A program made the position numbers and the translations under genes. A stretch of 64,000 nucleotides of DNA from Rhizobium laguerreae (GTDB taxonomy: Bacteria; Pseudomonadota; Alphaproteobacteria; Rhizobiales; Rhizobiaceae). Where the stretch lies: contig NZ_MRDM01000010.1 in assembly GCF_002008165.1 (NCBI RefSeq), forward strand, positions 306,541-370,540, read 5' to 3'. Shown in pieces: positions 62,651 through 64,000 of the stretch. The notes beneath the pieces were generated by a model. It made no database searches. It worked only from the letters and a program-made list of their open reading frames with translations, and was not told where the DNA came from. The first letter of the stretch is position 1. Each line of letters opens with the position of its first letter.

Positions 62651-64000
62651 CTAGTCCGCTGGCTGAGCGGCCAAATGTGTGGCGTAGAAGGCCTTTGCAT
62701 CGGCCGTAAAGGCGGCCCGCTGATCAGCTCTTGTATAGAACATATGGCCGCCGCGATAAAGCTTCAGTCCGACACGGCCGCCGGCGAGCGAGGGTGGCAG
62801 ATGGTCGACCACATAGCGGCTGACGCCATAAGGCGTCACCAGATCGCTGTAGCCATGTGCAATCAGCAGATGGAAGGCCGGGTTTGCGGCGAGCAGCTGC
62901 CTGATATCGTCGGTGGCGCTGGCCTGGAAGCGCGATCCGCCGCCGCGCCCGCCGCCCCATTCCCAGCGCCGGCTGATATCGCCGTCGAGCAGCGAATAGG
63001 TCATCTCCGTCTTGAAGCCAAGTTCGTTGCGGGCATAGTCGGCAAAGGCGCCGCCATAGGCGCGGGTGAAGCCGTCAAGGATGGCGTCGTCGCCGCGGTC
63101 GTAATCCGATTCCGGATAGGGATCAGGTGCTGCAAAGGAGGCGTCGTAAGAGCTCATCACCTCGCCGCTGCCCTCATCGGAATGTTTGACGAAGGAACTG
63201 CCGAGGAAGCCGCGGTTGCGGGTGACGATATCCTCGGGGATGCCCGTCAGGCGAGCGATCCTGCCATAGAAAGCTGCGGCCTCGGCACCCGTCGGCGGCG
63301 GGCCGGCGAGCGTCGTCAGATAGTCCCCGAGCGCGAAGGCCTCGGCTTCCTTCTGCTTCTCTTCGTCAAAGGCCTTGTGCCGGTCGAGTTCGGCGGCGGC
63401 GAGCGACGGCAGCTCAAGTGCTGCGCCGAGCGGAAACTGATCGGCATTGAACATCAGCTGACCCTCGAGCAAGGGAGAAAGCATCACCGCACCGGCGACG
63501 ATGATGCCCTGGCTTTCCTGCAGTGCCGAGGCGACCTTAGCCGCGCGGAAGCCGCCATAACTTTCGCCGAGAAGATATTTCGGCGAGTTGGAACGGTTGT
63601 TGTGCGTGACATAGAGCGCGATCGCCTTGGCGATGCTCTGGGCATCTGAGTTGACGTTGTAATAATTGGAGGCGTCGTCCGCCTTTGCCGTCCGGCTCCA
63701 GCCGGTGCCGATCGGATCGATCAGAACGAGGTCGGTGAAATCGAGCCAGCTTTGCGGGTTGTCGATGAGTTTCGCATTGGCGCCGTCGCGTCCGTCCGGC
63801 CCGAAGTCGAGCACCTTCGGCCCGACCAGCCCGAGATGCAGGAAGGCGGAAGCAGCACCCGGCCCGCCGTTAAAGGCAAAGGTCAGAGGCCGGTTCGCCC
63901 CGCTATCCCCTGCGACGTAAGCGGTGTAGAAGATCGCGCCGGTCTGCGCCCCGTCCTGGCCGAAGAGATCCAGCGTGCCGGCGGTGGCGGTATAGGCGAT
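62651..64000 (-). CDS. S10-family serine carboxypeptidase-like protein, N-terminus beyond window
   Basis: The 449 visible residues are the C-terminal part of a S10 (carboxypeptidase Y-like) peptidase. RPLTFAFNGGPGAASAFLHL is the oxyanion-hole block, LLGESYGGFRAAK contains the nucleophile Ser, SDLVTPYG the Asp and YRGGHMFYT the His. The 63814 GTG is internal; the frame continues to the window edge. The protein is probably exported. Full length and start are not visible. Confidence 0.9.
   Translation of the reverse strand: MAYTATAGTLDLFGQDGAQTGAIFYTAYVAGDSGANRPLTFAFNGGPGAASAFLHLGLVGPKVLDFGPDGRDGANAKLIDNPQSWLDFTDLVLIDPIGTGWSRTAKADDASNYYNVNSDAQSIAKAIALYVTHNNRSNSPKYLLGESYGGFRAAKVASALQESQGIIVAGAVMLSPLLEGQLMFNADQFPLGAALELPSLAAAELDRHKAFDEEKQKEAEAFALGDYLTTLAGPPPTGAEAAAFYGRIARLTGIPEDIVTRNRGFLGSSFVKHSDEGSGEVMSSYDASFAAPDPYPESDYDRGDDAILDGFTRAYGGAFADYARNELGFKTEMTYSLLDGDISRRWEWGGGRGGGSRFQASATDDIRQLLAANPAFHLLIAHGYSDLVTPYGVSRYVVDHLPPSLAGGRVGLKLYRGGHMFYTRADQRAAFTADAKAFYATHLAAQPAD

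Overview
The window looks like a chromosomal segment of a fast-growing Rhizobium (R. etli / R. leguminosarum / R. phaseoli group). This is inferred from the GC-rich coding style, a Sinorhizobium-type phospholipid N-methyltransferase (pmtA), a PrsD/PrsE-like type I secretion pair, long blocks of short-spaced housekeeping genes (guaA, dnaN, rsmI, yraN, gshB, cysK, dut, prfC, pyrF, queG, uppP) and a rhizobial-style dispersed palindrome. No tRNA, rRNA, CRISPR array or complete insertion sequence was seen.

Layout. (1) 1-3150, minus strand: a redox operon of an SDR protein lacking its catalytic Ser, two tiny membrane proteins, a heme-b ferric-reductase-like/Rieske fusion, a Cys-rich anchored protein and a further membrane protein cut by the window edge. 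(2) 3400-9334, plus strand: a TTC38-like TPR protein with a membrane protein closed by a terminator, then a ThDP enzyme, an OpgC-like membrane protein and a class III CoA-transferase. (3) 9335-14034: accessory and decaying DNA with a YHS protein, a 5'-truncated methyltransferase, DoxX, an unknown protein, an esterase-like protein, a TetR C-terminal remnant with TetR-type operators, and an AlpA-type phage or island regulator against the 3' end of guaA, a known integration site. (4) 14035-22877: guaA, then a sugar ABC transporter with two permease domains fused in one chain and a hairpin that buries the Shine-Dalgarno of its binding-protein gene, then nucleosidase/thioesterase and DUF2252. (5) 22895-27942, minus: an imelysin/di-heme/imelysin/DUF1513 periplasmic iron operon with an Irr-like inverted repeat upstream. 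(6) 28182-51876: housekeeping genes, with comM (yifB) truncated, a five-copy 19-bp palindromic tandem repeat after dps, and an Lrp regulator divergent from a DMT exporter. (7) 51991-58697, minus: a type I secretion island (giant repeat protein, ABC exporter, HlyD adaptor), flanked by prfC on one side and a decayed 116-bp copy of part of prfC on the other. (8) 59404-64000: LysR/GST and Lrp/RidA divergent pairs, a GFA protein and an S10 peptidase cut by the right edge.

Functional links: the iron operon transcribes four periplasmic proteins together. The type I genes form one secretion unit for the 1181-residue protein. pmtA, the phosphatase-like gene and pyrF are packed in one block. The most distinctive points are the Rieske operon, the Shine-Dalgarno hairpin with the fused permease, the prfC scar around the secretion island, and the decayed element at guaA.
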